Positions 51,382-60,316 of a stretch of DNA of 64,000 bases are shown here, in pieces (position 1 is the stretch's first letter; each line of letters begins with the position of its first letter). The notes beneath the pieces are model-generated. The model saw only the letters and a list, made by a program, of their open reading frames with translations. It was not told the DNA's origin and made no database searches. The stretch comes from a virus. A program made the position numbers and the translations under genes. The stretch spans positions 1-64,000 of IMG/VR virus record IMGVR_UViG_3300023179_000057; one strand, 5' to 3'.

Positions 51382-52038
51382 ATGACTATAGTAAAGGGAC
51401 TAAAAAACATTAACGCCCTAGTTGACAAACCAAAATATGATGAAAACTCTCCAAAGGTAAGATGGCTAAAACTTGCCGATGGACAATCTGCAAAAATTAG
51501 ATTCGTTGAAGAACTTGACGAAGATTCTGCAAACTATAATCCTGAAAGAGGATTAGCACTTGTTGTAAAAGAACACGTAAATCCAAAAGACTACAAGCGC
51601 AAGGCTGTAGACACAATGGAAACAGAAGGTCGTGACTGGGCAGAAGAAATGCACAGAAAAGATCCAAAGGCTGGCTGGAGAGCACGTCTTCGTTTTTACT
51701 GCAACGTTTTAGTAGACGACGGCATTGAAGCACCATATACCGCAATTTGGTCAATGGGTGTTAGCAAGCAATCAGCATTTAATACAATTCGTGAGTATGC
51801 TCTTGAAACAGGAAGCATCTCAAACGTAAACTGGAAATTAAAGCGTAATGGCCAAGGTACAGAAACAAGTTATACACTAATTCCATCTGCACCAGATAAA
51901 GAGCCATACGACTGGTCAGCAGTTAAGCCATATCCACTTGAGTTAGCATTAAAGAAAATTCCTTATGCTGAACAAGAGGCTTTCTATTTGGGGTTTGATA
52001 CCCCATCTGTAACTTCATCAACCAATACAGATTGGTAA
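51382..52038 (+). CDS. Putative single-stranded DNA-binding protein (218 aa)
   Basis: VRWLKLADGQSAKIRFVEEL, then WRARLRFYCNVLVDDGIEAPYTAIWSMG, and NWKLKRNGQGTETSYTLIPSAPD fit an OB-fold like those of phage ssDNA-binding proteins. The C-terminus ends in SSTNTDW, an aromatic acidic tip that resembles the interaction tail of such proteins. Lies directly before the DNA polymerase. AGGAGA upstream. Codon use is better than its neighbours, consistent with high abundance. Confidence 0.65.
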   Translation: MTIVKGLKNINALVDKPKYDENSPKVRWLKLADGQSAKIRFVEELDEDSANYNPERGLALVVKEHVNPKDYKRKAVDTMETEGRDWAEEMHRKDPKAGWRARLRFYCNVLVDDGIEAPYTAIWSMGVSKQSAFNTIREYALETGSISNVNWKLKRNGQGTETSYTLIPSAPDKEPYDWSAVKPYPLELALKKIPYAEQEAFYLGFDTPSVTSSTNTDW

Positions 52039-52039
52039 A

Positions 52040-55000
52040 ATGAGTTACGTAGGCTTACACGTACACACTCATTACTCACTGTTTGACGGTGTTGCTACTC
52101 CAGAAGAATATATAAACCGAGCAGTTGAACTTGGTATGCCAGCACTGGCTATCACAGATCACGGAACCTTATCTGGGCATCGGGAACTGTACCGAATTGC
52201 AAAAGCAAAAGGTGTAAAGCCAATTCTAGGTCTAGAAGGATATATGTGTGCAGACATATCTGATAGAAGAGATAAGTCTGAAAGATCAGGTCAACAAGAT
52301 CTTGTATATAATCATATTATCCTTCTAGCCAAGAATCAAAAAGGTTTAGAAAATCTTAATAAAATTAGTGAAATTTCATGGACAGATGGATTTTTTAAAA
52401 AGCCAAGATTTGATTTTGCCATATTAGAAAAATATAAAGAAGGTATTATTGTTACTTCTGCATGTCCAAGTAGCGTTCTTGTTAAAGCATTAGAAGAACA
52501 AGAGTTTGCACTTGCTAAAAAACATATTGCTTGGTTTAAAAATAATTTTGGCAATGATTACTACATTGAAGTTATGCCACACAATGCACCAGAAATAAAT
52601 AAATATTTATTAGAACTTGCGGATGAATTTAACATAAAGGCTATTGTTACACCAGACTGTCACCATTCAGATACATCTCAAAGAGAAGTACAAGAATTTA
52701 AATTATTATTAAATACTCACGCAAAAGTAAATAAAGAAGCATCCTATGAAAAATCTAAAAAGAAAACAGATATGATGGAAAGATTAGATTATCTTTATGG
52801 TGCTGATCGTGATATTACATTTAACAAATTCAATATTCATTTGCTTTCTTATGAAGAAATAAAAGCAGATATGCAAAAGCAGGGTATTTATAGAGAAGAC
52901 ATATATTCCAATACATTGTTATTAGCAGATACAGTAGAAGATTATAACATTCAAGATGGGCTAAACCTTCTTCCAGTTCAATATAAAAATCCAGATCAAG
53001 AGTTAGCAAACTTAGCATTTGCAGGCCTTGAAGAAAAAAGACTTAATTCTAATTGGCTTGGTAATGATATATATGAGGAAAGACTTGATGAAGAGTTATT
53101 AATTATTAGAGATAAAAAGTTTGCACCATACTTTCTTGTAGTAAGCAATATGATTAACTGGGCAAAAAAAGAAAACATTTTAGTTGGTCCAGGACGTGGA
53201 TCTTCTGCTGGATCTTTAGTTTGTTACTTACTTGGCATAACCGATATTGATCCAATTGAACATAATCTTTTGTTTTTCCGCTTTATTAATCCAGAAAGAA
53301 ATGATTTTCCAGATATTGACACAGATATTCAAGATTCAAGACGTGATGAAGTAAAAGATTATTTAGTTAAACAATATAGACATGTTGCATCTATTGCTAC
53401 CTTTTTACAATTTAAAGATAAAGGTGTTGTTAGAGATGTTGCACGAGTTTTAGATATTCCATTAACTGATGTAAATAAAGTTTTAAAGTTAGTTGATACA
53501 TGGGATGAATTTTGTACTTCAAAAAATACCCAATGGTTTAGAGACAAATATCCAGAAATAGAAAAATATGGAGAACAACTTCGTGGTCGTATTCGTGGAA
53601 CTGGCATTCATGCTGCTGGAGTTGTTACTAGTAAAAACCCTATATTTAGATATGCACCACTAGAGACTCGCTCTTCTCCTGGATCACAAGAAAGAATTCC
53701 TGTAGTTGGTATTGATATGCAAGAGGCTGAAAGAATAGGTCTTATTAAAATTGATGCATTAGGATTAAAAACTTTAAGTGTAATTAAAGATACAATTGAT
53801 ATTATAAAACAAAATCATTATAAAGATATTGACCTACTTTCTCTTGATATGCAAGATCCAAAAATATATGAAATGTTATCTGATGGGTATACAAAAGGTG
53901 TATTCCAATGTGAAGCAACTCCTTATACAAATTTACTTGTAAAAATGGGTGTAAAAAACTTTGATGAACTTGCAGCATCAAATGCCCTTGTTCGTCCAGG
54001 AGCAATGAATACTATTGGAAAAGATTATATTGCTCGTAAACATGGTCGTCAAAATATTGATTATCTGCATCAGGTTTTAAAGCCTATAACTCAAGAAACA
54101 TATGGGTGTATTCTATATCAGGAACAAGTTATGCAGGCTTGCGTTGAACTTGGTGGTATGACAATGGCAGAGGCAGACAAAGTAAGAAAGATTATTGGTA
54201 AAAAGAAAGATGCAAAAGAGTTCGGTGTTTTTCAAGATAGGTTTGTTTCTGGGGCGAGTAAGTTCATATCTCCTAATCAAGCCCTTGATTTATGGCATGA
54301 CTTTGAGGCACATGCGGGGTATTCGTTCAACAAAAGTCATGCGGTTGCTTACTCTACGCTCTCGTATTGGACGGCGTGGTTAAAATATTATTATCCATTA
54401 GAGTTTATGTTTGCTCTTCTTAAAAATGAAAAAGATAAAGATGGTCGTACAGAATATCTAATTGAAGCAAAGCGTATGGGAATTCCAGTAAAACTTCCAC
54501 ACATAAATGACTCTGATTTAGATTTTAAGATTGAAGGTAAAGGCATTAGATTTGGTCTTACTGGAATTAAATTTATTTCAGATAACATTGCTCAAAAATA
54601 TATTAATGCTAGACCATTTAATACATATAAAGAATTAGAGGAGTTTACTTTTACAAAAGGTAATGGCGTTAATAGTAGAGCGCTAAATGCTTTAAAGTTA
54701 ACAGGTGCAGCAACATTTTCTGATAATCCCAGAAATGATGAAGAGATAAAAGAAAATCTTTATGAGTATTTAAATCTTCCAGAGTTTAATATTACTATTC
54801 CTTCTCATTATCATGCCTTTATTAATGAGGTTTGTGATTTTGAAGAAAAAGGATCTTTTATTTTAATGGGAATGATAAAATCAATTAAACGAAGAAAAGG
54901 GTGGTCAAGAGTTGAAATTTTGGACAAAACTGGGTCTGTCGGTATATTTGATGATGAAAATACCACGATTGAGACTGGTCGTACTTATATTATTGTTGCT

Positions 55001-55327
55001 AATGATAATAGGATTGTTACTACAGTTCCTATTGATGAAATAAAAGGATCGTCAAATGCATTAATTAAGTTTTTAAGTTATAAACAATTGCCATACAAAG
55101 AAGATGAAATGTTTGTAGTTTCTTTTAAACCAAGAGTAACTAAAGCAGGTAAAAAAATGGCTTCATTAACTTTAGCAGATACAGCAAGAGAATTACATTC
55201 AGTTACTGTATTTCCAACTGCATTTCCAAAAGCATATATGCATGTTCAAGAAGGAAGCGCTTATAAATTTAGTTTTGGCAAAACAAAAGACGGTACAGTA
55301 ATAATGGAGGATGTAAATGTCAGTTAG
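52040..55327 (+). CDS. dnaE: DNA polymerase III alpha subunit, DnaE-type (1095 aa)
   Basis: Replicates the phage genome. PHP domain first (HVHTHYSLFDG, AITDHGTLSGH). The palm shows GPGRGSSAGSL and the catalytic aspartates in FPDIDTDI (about 424-429), and later the fingers block GIHAAGVV. FQCEATPYTNLL and YQEQVMQACVELGGMTMAEADKVRKIIGKKK are family blocks. A late OB domain (FILMGMIKSIKRRKGW) follows. Length matches bacterial DnaE. Overlaps the recombinase gene by 11 bases. Confidence 0.92.
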   Translation: MSYVGLHVHTHYSLFDGVATPEEYINRAVELGMPALAITDHGTLSGHRELYRIAKAKGVKPILGLEGYMCADISDRRDKSERSGQQDLVYNHIILLAKNQKGLENLNKISEISWTDGFFKKPRFDFAILEKYKEGIIVTSACPSSVLVKALEEQEFALAKKHIAWFKNNFGNDYYIEVMPHNAPEINKYLLELADEFNIKAIVTPDCHHSDTSQREVQEFKLLLNTHAKVNKEASYEKSKKKTDMMERLDYLYGADRDITFNKFNIHLLSYEEIKADMQKQGIYREDIYSNTLLLADTVEDYNIQDGLNLLPVQYKNPDQELANLAFAGLEEKRLNSNWLGNDIYEERLDEELLIIRDKKFAPYFLVVSNMINWAKKENILVGPGRGSSAGSLVCYLLGITDIDPIEHNLLFFRFINPERNDFPDIDTDIQDSRRDEVKDYLVKQYRHVASIATFLQFKDKGVVRDVARVLDIPLTDVNKVLKLVDTWDEFCTSKNTQWFRDKYPEIEKYGEQLRGRIRGTGIHAAGVVTSKNPIFRYAPLETRSSPGSQERIPVVGIDMQEAERIGLIKIDALGLKTLSVIKDTIDIIKQNHYKDIDLLSLDMQDPKIYEMLSDGYTKGVFQCEATPYTNLLVKMGVKNFDELAASNALVRPGAMNTIGKDYIARKHGRQNIDYLHQVLKPITQETYGCILYQEQVMQACVELGGMTMAEADKVRKIIGKKKDAKEFGVFQDRFVSGASKFISPNQALDLWHDFEAHAGYSFNKSHAVAYSTLSYWTAWLKYYYPLEFMFALLKNEKDKDGRTEYLIEAKRMGIPVKLPHINDSDLDFKIEGKGIRFGLTGIKFISDNIAQKYINARPFNTYKELEEFTFTKGNGVNSRALNALKLTGAATFSDNPRNDEEIKENLYEYLNLPEFNITIPSHYHAFINEVCDFEEKGSFILMGMIKSIKRRKGWSRVEILDKTGSVGIFDDENTTIETGRTYIIVANDNRIVTTVPIDEIKGSSNALIKFLSYKQLPYKEDEMFVVSFKPRVTKAGKKMASLTLADTARELHSVTVFPTAFPKAYMHVQEGSAYKFSFGKTKDGTVIMEDVNVS

Positions 55328-56330
55328 TGTAGAAGATGTATTATCGCAGTTAGACCCAAGAATACGTAAACGTTTGGGAACAGGAGAGGGCGTTACATTT
55401 GAATATCAGCCAACTCCAAGTTTTGGACTTAATCGTGCATTAAATGGTGGTTTACCATATGGCCGTCAAGTTTTAATTTGGGGTAGTAAGTCTTCTGCTA
55501 AATCATCTATGTGTTTGCAAATGATTGCTTTAGCACAAAAAGAAGGCAAGGTTTGTGCATGGATTGACTCTGAGATGTCATACTCTGAAGATTGGGCGAA
55601 AAAACTTGGGGTAGATCCAACAAAACTTATTTATTCACAAGCAAGAACTATCAGTGATATGGTAGAGATTGGTGTCAGCCTTATGAATGCTGGCGTTGAT
55701 TTAATTGTGGTTGATTCAATTACTTCTTTGTTGCCTGCAATCTATTTTGAAAAAGATTCAGACGAAATGAAGGCTCTTGAAAACACTAAACAAATTGGAG
55801 CAGAGTCTAGAGACTTTAGCAATGCATGGAAAATGCTTAACTATGCTAATAACAAAGTAAAACCTACTTTGCTTGTTCTTATTTCACAATCAAGAAATAA
55901 TATTAATGCAATGTATACAAGTCAACAGCCATCTGGTGGACAAGCAACAAAGTTTTATTCATCCTGTGTTATAAAATTATTTTCTTCTGAATCAGATAAT
56001 CAAGCAATTAAAGGAAAAATTAAAGTAGGAGATAAATTAATTGAAGAAAAAATTGGCAGAAAAGTTAGATGGGAATTACAGTTTTCAAAAACTTCTCCAG
56101 GTTTCCAATCTGGTGAGTATGATTTTTATTTTAGAGGTGATGATCTTGGTGTTGATGCAATAGGTGATTTAGTTGATACTGCAGAATCAGTTGGTCTACT
56201 TAATAGAACTGGTGCTTGGTATCAGTTAGATGATGGAACCAAAGTGCAGGGTCGTGATGGCTTAATAAATCGTGTTAAAGAAGATTTAAATTTACAAGAA
56301 CAACTTAGGACAAAAATAGTTAATGGCTGA
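55317..56330 (+). CDS. RecA-like recombinase (337 aa)
   Basis: Strand-exchange ATPase. PTPSFGLNRALNGGLPYGRQVLIWG leads into the Walker A loop GSKSSAKSS (residues 56-64, K62), which has Lys and Ala where RecA has GPESSGKT. Walker B is LIVVDSIT, with LVLISQSRNNI and QQPSGGQATKFYSS as the DNA-binding loop region. Shorter than bacterial RecA; the C-terminal domain is reduced. Overlaps both neighbours. Confidence 0.85.
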   Translation: MSVSVEDVLSQLDPRIRKRLGTGEGVTFEYQPTPSFGLNRALNGGLPYGRQVLIWGSKSSAKSSMCLQMIALAQKEGKVCAWIDSEMSYSEDWAKKLGVDPTKLIYSQARTISDMVEIGVSLMNAGVDLIVVDSITSLLPAIYFEKDSDEMKALENTKQIGAESRDFSNAWKMLNYANNKVKPTLLVLISQSRNNINAMYTSQQPSGGQATKFYSSCVIKLFSSESDNQAIKGKIKVGDKLIEEKIGRKVRWELQFSKTSPGFQSGEYDFYFRGDDLGVDAIGDLVDTAESVGLLNRTGAWYQLDDGTKVQGRDGLINRVKEDLNLQEQLRTKIVNG

Positions 56331-56508
56331 ACAAAATTTTTCTACCTATGAAGGTAAATGGCCGTGCAAAGTTTGTCAAGAAATTGTAAAAATATTAAGA
56401 TATTGGAGAGAGACTGGAGATGCTACTTGGATGTGTTCACAAAAACATATTTCAAAAGTTAATTTAATTCCTCCTAAAAAAAGAAAAAAGGATTTTGCTG
56501 ATGAGTGA
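56323..56508 (+). CDS. Small zinc-binding protein (61 aa)
   Basis: CKVC (C-x2-C) in the middle of the first half and C-x4-H (CSQKH) in the second half suggest a zinc knuckle. Basic tail PPKKRKKD. ATG overlaps the RecA stop. Probably a nucleic-acid-binding accessory. Family not recognised. Confidence 0.5.
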   Translation: MAEQNFSTYEGKWPCKVCQEIVKILRYWRETGDATWMCSQKHISKVNLIPPKKRKKDFADE

Positions 56509-56791
56509 AAAAAATGAATCAAAGAGGATAGGTGCAAAACAACATAAAAATTCTGGTCGCAACACTAAAAAAGGTGATGCAACTTGGAAAAATTTTATTG
56601 TTGATTTCAAAGAATCTTCTAAATCATTTACCCTTAATCAAGATATTTGGGCTAAGGCAGTTACTGACTCTTTAAAGGCGGGTAAAGATAAATCACCAGC
56701 AATAATTGTTATCTTTGGAGAAGGCAATAAAAAAACTCGTCTTGCTATAATAGAATTTGATTTATTAGATCAACTTACGGGGGAAAAATAA
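56501..56791 (+). CDS. Putative Holliday junction resolvase / PD-(D/E)XK nuclease (96 aa)
   Basis: KRIGAKQHKNSGRNTKKGDATWKNFIVDFKES includes D26 and D35-x-K37, a PD-(D/E)XK core at the spacing of small archaeal-like or phage resolvases. Then SFTLNQDIW, and the PAIIVIFGE strand. Small size and SGR-KGD opening fit phage resolvases. Start moved to the ATG at 56501 (overlaps the previous gene by eight bases) from an upstream TTG. Confidence 0.6.
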   Translation: MSEKNESKRIGAKQHKNSGRNTKKGDATWKNFIVDFKESSKSFTLNQDIWAKAVTDSLKAGKDKSPAIIVIFGEGNKKTRLAIIEFDLLDQLTGEK

Positions 56792-57102
56792 TGGAGCAAG
56801 CATCAAATAAAACAACCCTTGAAATGGTTAATGGTTTGACAGAAATTGCAGAGTATATGCAAGATGAAGAACTTACAACTGCTTTAACAATGATTGCAAA
56901 GATCATTATTAAGCCAGACATTCCACTTCAGGTAGCAAGTTTAGAGATTGTAAGGCTTCAGGCTATTGCTGCAAAAATGTCATTTAAAGCAACTTGGATG
57001 GCAAATGTTGATAAAACTGACAGGGCAAAGAAAAACATATACTTTACAGCAGCAGAAGCAATTAATGACTTAGTATCAGCACTCAAGTACATAATGCGTT
57101 AA
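56791..57102 (+). CDS. Hypothetical helical protein (103 aa)
   Basis: All-helical and soluble: LEMVNGLTEIAEYMQDEELTTALTMIAKII, then VASLEIVRLQAIAAKMSFKATWMAN. Similar-looking proteins sit next to nuclease genes in actinophages, but I do not know a function. One-base overlap with the upstream gene; last of its operon. Confidence 0.5.
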   Translation: MEQASNKTTLEMVNGLTEIAEYMQDEELTTALTMIAKIIIKPDIPLQVASLEIVRLQAIAAKMSFKATWMANVDKTDRAKKNIYFTAAEAINDLVSALKYIMR

Positions 57103-57104
57103 TT

Positions 57105-57113
57105 TGGTATACT
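57105..57113 (+). promoter_or_regulatory. Extended -10 promoter (TGGTATACT)
   Basis: TATACT at 57108-57113, AAGGGAT before the ATG at 57135. No -35. Confidence 0.5.
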
Positions 57114-57134
57114 TAATATAAACAAGGGATAAAA

Positions 57135-57995
57135 ATGACTAAAAACTTGCTAGAACAGATTATGGTTAAAAAAATTAACCAAAGTAAGAGTATTAATCAA
57201 GGAGATGAATCATTCGTTGATGGTTTGGCAGATGCAATTAATTCTGGATACCTTGCAAAAACAAAGCCAAAGTTTACAAAGAAAAATAATTTTTCTGCAT
57301 CTGGATTAACTTATGGTGCTGGAGAATGTCCAAGGTATTGGCATTTAGCATTTGATGGACAAATACATTATGATAATGCAGATGCTTGGGGTGTGGCAAA
57401 TAGAACACAGGGAACACAGGGTCATGAAAGAATTCAAGAAGCAATACAGGCTTCTGGATTACTTGATGAAGAAATGGAAATGGATCCACTTCCAAGAAAA
57501 TATAATAAACAAACTCATCCAGCAATGGAGTTTAGAGTTAAAGTTGATGATCCACCATTTGATGGTTATGGCGATGTAATGCTTAAATACAAAGGTGAAA
57601 GACTTATCGGTGAAATTAAAACAATGCCAAATGATGGATTTCAATATAAAAAAATTAGCAGACGTCCTAAGATGGCACACCTAATGCAATTATTAATGTA
57701 TATGAAGGTTTGGAAAATTCGTAAAGGCGTAATTATTTATGAAAATAAAAATAGTCATGAATTACTTACTTTGCCTGTAGTGGTAAATGATCATTATCGT
57801 AATTGGGTTGATCAAGCCTTTGATTGGATGAGAGAAGTTTATAAAACTTGGCAAAATAAAGAATTAGCACAAAAACCATACCGCTCTAATTCAAAAATTT
57901 GCAAGGTTTGTCCTATTCAAAAAGCATGTGCTGAAGCAGAGGTTGGAACAATAAAAATCAAACCTTTGGAATTATTAAAGGATGATATGGATTAA
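57135..57995 (+). CDS. Cas4-like Fe-S exonuclease (286 aa)
   Basis: PD-(D/E)XK nuclease with the four cysteines that hold an Fe-S cluster: C65 (GECPRYW) and C256-x2-C259-x5-C265 (CKVCPIQKAC). GYGDVML supplies the Asp near residue 146 and GEIKTM the E160-x-K162. QLLMYMKVW is the usual 'Q..aY' helix. Likely resects DNA ends for the RecA-like recombinase. No CRISPR array is near. Starts from a separate promoter. Confidence 0.8.
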   Translation: MTKNLLEQIMVKKINQSKSINQGDESFVDGLADAINSGYLAKTKPKFTKKNNFSASGLTYGAGECPRYWHLAFDGQIHYDNADAWGVANRTQGTQGHERIQEAIQASGLLDEEMEMDPLPRKYNKQTHPAMEFRVKVDDPPFDGYGDVMLKYKGERLIGEIKTMPNDGFQYKKISRRPKMAHLMQLLMYMKVWKIRKGVIIYENKNSHELLTLPVVVNDHYRNWVDQAFDWMREVYKTWQNKELAQKPYRSNSKICKVCPIQKACAEAEVGTIKIKPLELLKDDMD

Positions 57996-58000
57996 TTGAT

Positions 58001-58294
58001 GTGAGACTTTGTGAAAGGTGCGATAAAAGTTTTAAACCAAAAGTAAGTTATCAAATTTACTGTGGAGATGAATGCAGAGAAATCGCAACAAAAAATAAAA
58101 TAGCAGAAAGATATCAAATAACCCGAAGACAAAGAAGAAAGGGAAAGAAAAGGCTCTGTCTTGGTGGTTGTGGTAAGCAGTTGTCAATATATAATGATTC
58201 TGGTTTTTGTTCTGATTGTAATGTAAATAAAAAAGAAGTAGATAAAATGTTAAAACAAATAAAGGGGTTTATTGATTATGAACAACAATGGTAA
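58001..58294 (+). CDS. Zinc-finger protein (97 aa), GTG start
   Basis: CERC...CGDEC, then CLGGCGK and CSDC give eight cysteines, enough for two zinc sites, separated by a basic Arg/Lys linker (RRQRRKGKKR). Resembles small HNH-less zinc proteins of phages. GTG is the only start in frame after the upstream stop, and AGGATG lies upstream. Overlaps the next gene by 17 bases. Confidence 0.5.
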   Translation: MRLCERCDKSFKPKVSYQIYCGDECREIATKNKIAERYQITRRQRRKGKKRLCLGGCGKQLSIYNDSGFCSDCNVNKKEVDKMLKQIKGFIDYEQQW

Positions 58295-58856
58295 CCCTAA
58301 AACTATTTGTGCAATTGATGCTAGTACTAATAGTCTTGCTTTTGCAATTTTTAATAATAATAATTTAGGAAATATTGGAAAGATTAAATTTGAAGGAAAT
58401 ACTAACTATGAAAAAGTTATGGATGCGTGTAAAAAAACAAAAGCGTTTTTTGAATATTATAATGGTTTTGAAGCAATTGTAATTGAGCATACTGTTTTTA
58501 TGAATAGCCCTAAAACTGCTGCAGATTTAGCATTAGTTCAGGGTGCACTGTTAGGAGCAGCAGGATTGACTGGAACAAAGACGATAGGAACTGTAGCACC
58601 AATTACTTGGCAAAACTATTTAGGAAATAAAAAACTAACTAAAGAAGAACAGGTTATAATTAGATCAAAGAATCCTGGTAAGTCAGATTCTTGGTACAAG
58701 ACATATGAAAGACAGATTAGAAAAGAAAGGACCATAAAGTTAATTGAAATCAACTATTGTAAAACTATTAGCGACAATGATGTTGCTGACGCTTGTGGTA
58801 TCGGTCATTGGGCTATTAATAATTGGAATAAAGCAATAAGGGAAAATATAAAATGA
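58278..58856 (+). CDS. RuvC-like Holliday junction resolvase (192 aa)
   Basis: Resolves recombination or replication junctions. CAIDASTNSLAFAIF carries D14, IVIEH carries E70, and DNDVADACGIGHWA carries the closing Asp pair (about D168 and D171), the RuvC/RNase H acid triad. LVQGALLGAAG and VAPITWQNYLG are family-like blocks. Start placed at ATG 58278 because an earlier TTG is unsupported. The 4-base ATGA overlap joins it to the halogenase gene. Confidence 0.78.
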   Translation: MNNNGNPKTICAIDASTNSLAFAIFNNNNLGNIGKIKFEGNTNYEKVMDACKKTKAFFEYYNGFEAIVIEHTVFMNSPKTAADLALVQGALLGAAGLTGTKTIGTVAPITWQNYLGNKKLTKEEQVIIRSKNPGKSDSWYKTYERQIRKERTIKLIEINYCKTISDNDVADACGIGHWAINNWNKAIRENIK

Positions 58857-60316
58857 AACAAGTAAAAAGTTTAACTGTTGTTGGTGGTGGAACATCTGGA
58901 TTAATTGCTGCATTAATTTTAAAATCAAGAAGTGATATAGATGTAAAATTAATTTATTCATCAAAAATTGAAATTTTAGGAGTTGGAGAAGGAACAACAG
59001 AACATTTTGGACAATTTATGTCTTTTGTTGGAATTAAACATAGTGAAATAATTAAAGAATGTGGTGCTACCTTTAAATTGGCGGTAGTTTTTGAAGATTG
59101 GGTTCCAAATAAAAAAACATATATTCATAGTGTAAATCATGGATTTTCTCATGAACTTGGACAATATTGTTCTGTTTATGCAAAACAAATATCTGAAAAT
59201 TCAGACTACATATATAGAAAAAATATAGAAAAAAATTTAGTACAAATAAATTCAACTAATATAGATAACTATTCACCAGTAAATCAATATCATTTTGATA
59301 ATTTTAAATTAAATAAATTTTTAAGAAAAAAAGCAATTGATAAAAATATAACAATTATTGATGATGACATTATTGATGTTGAATTAAATAATGAAGGATA
59401 TATAGATAATTTAATTGGATTAAAATCAAGATATAGTTCTGATTTCTATTTAGATGCAACTGGATTTAAAAGAATATTAATGAATAAATTAAATGCTAAA
59501 TGGATTTCATATAATAAATTTTTAAAAGTAAATTCTGCTATTGTATTTCCAACTGGGGATGAAGAAAATTATAATTATTTTTCATTATCAAAAGCAATGA
59601 ATTCAGGCTGGAGATTTAAAATACCAACTTGGGGTAGACATGGAAATGGGTATATTTTTGATAATAATTTTATTACGGCTGATGAAGCAAAAATAGAAAT
59701 AGAAAAAGATTTGGGTTACGAGGTTGAAATTGCAAAAACATTCAAATTTGATGCTGGAGCATTAGAAAATGTATGGATAAAAAATTGTGTTGGAATAGGG
59801 GTTTGTGGAAATTTCTTTGAACCACTTGAAGCAACATCTATTGGACTAACCATTCAACAAAGTTTTTTATTAATGCATAGAATGCAAAATTATGATGAAA
59901 TAGTTATAAAAGAATATAATAAATCATTTACCAACATGGTTGAAAATATTAGAGATTTTATTTGTTTACATTATATAACTAAAAAAAATAATACTGAATT
60001 TTGGAAAAATAATTTAAAAACGGATATTCCAGATTCTTTAAAATATAATTTAGAAAAATGGAAAAATAAACTTCCAATAAGAGAAGATTTTGTTGGAAAT
60101 TCAAACTACACAATGTTTGGACCAAATAATTTTATAACAGTTATGGCAGGACTTGATTTATTTAACAAATCTGCAATTTTAGATGAATATAATTTTTTAT
60201 CTAAGAATTTAAAAAACATAACTGAGTATATTTTATTTAAAATTACAGAAAGTGAAAACAGTGAAAATTATTTAACTCATAAACAAATTTTAAAAATAAT
60301 AAGAAATGAAGAATAA
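58853..60316 (+). CDS. Flavin-dependent tryptophan-halogenase-like enzyme (487 aa)
   Basis: FAD-binding GGGTSG (11-16) follows a short beta strand. GVGEGTTEHF and CGATFK place K75 where PrnA has its catalytic lysine K79. GWRFKIP (252-258) is the W-x-W-x-I-P motif with Phe for the second Trp, and FFEPLEATSI (321-330) holds the second active-site acid. Family enzymes make hypohalous acid and halogenate aromatic compounds. Cyanophages encode a relative (VirX1) reported to iodinate diverse substrates. The substrate here is unknown. Coding sequence is more AT-rich than its neighbours, suggesting a different history. Confidence 0.85.
   Translation: MKQVKSLTVVGGGTSGLIAALILKSRSDIDVKLIYSSKIEILGVGEGTTEHFGQFMSFVGIKHSEIIKECGATFKLAVVFEDWVPNKKTYIHSVNHGFSHELGQYCSVYAKQISENSDYIYRKNIEKNLVQINSTNIDNYSPVNQYHFDNFKLNKFLRKKAIDKNITIIDDDIIDVELNNEGYIDNLIGLKSRYSSDFYLDATGFKRILMNKLNAKWISYNKFLKVNSAIVFPTGDEENYNYFSLSKAMNSGWRFKIPTWGRHGNGYIFDNNFITADEAKIEIEKDLGYEVEIAKTFKFDAGALENVWIKNCVGIGVCGNFFEPLEATSIGLTIQQSFLLMHRMQNYDEIVIKEYNKSFTNMVENIRDFICLHYITKKNNTEFWKNNLKTDIPDSLKYNLEKWKNKLPIREDFVGNSNYTMFGPNNFITVMAGLDLFNKSAILDEYNFLSKNLKNITEYILFKITESENSENYLTHKQILKIIRNEE

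Noticed and set aside
57135-57995. CRISPR-Cas adaptation locus suggested by the Cas4-like gene
   Set aside because: No repeat-spacer array and no Cas1 or Cas2 gene occurs nearby; phages commonly carry lone Cas4-like exonucleases for recombination.
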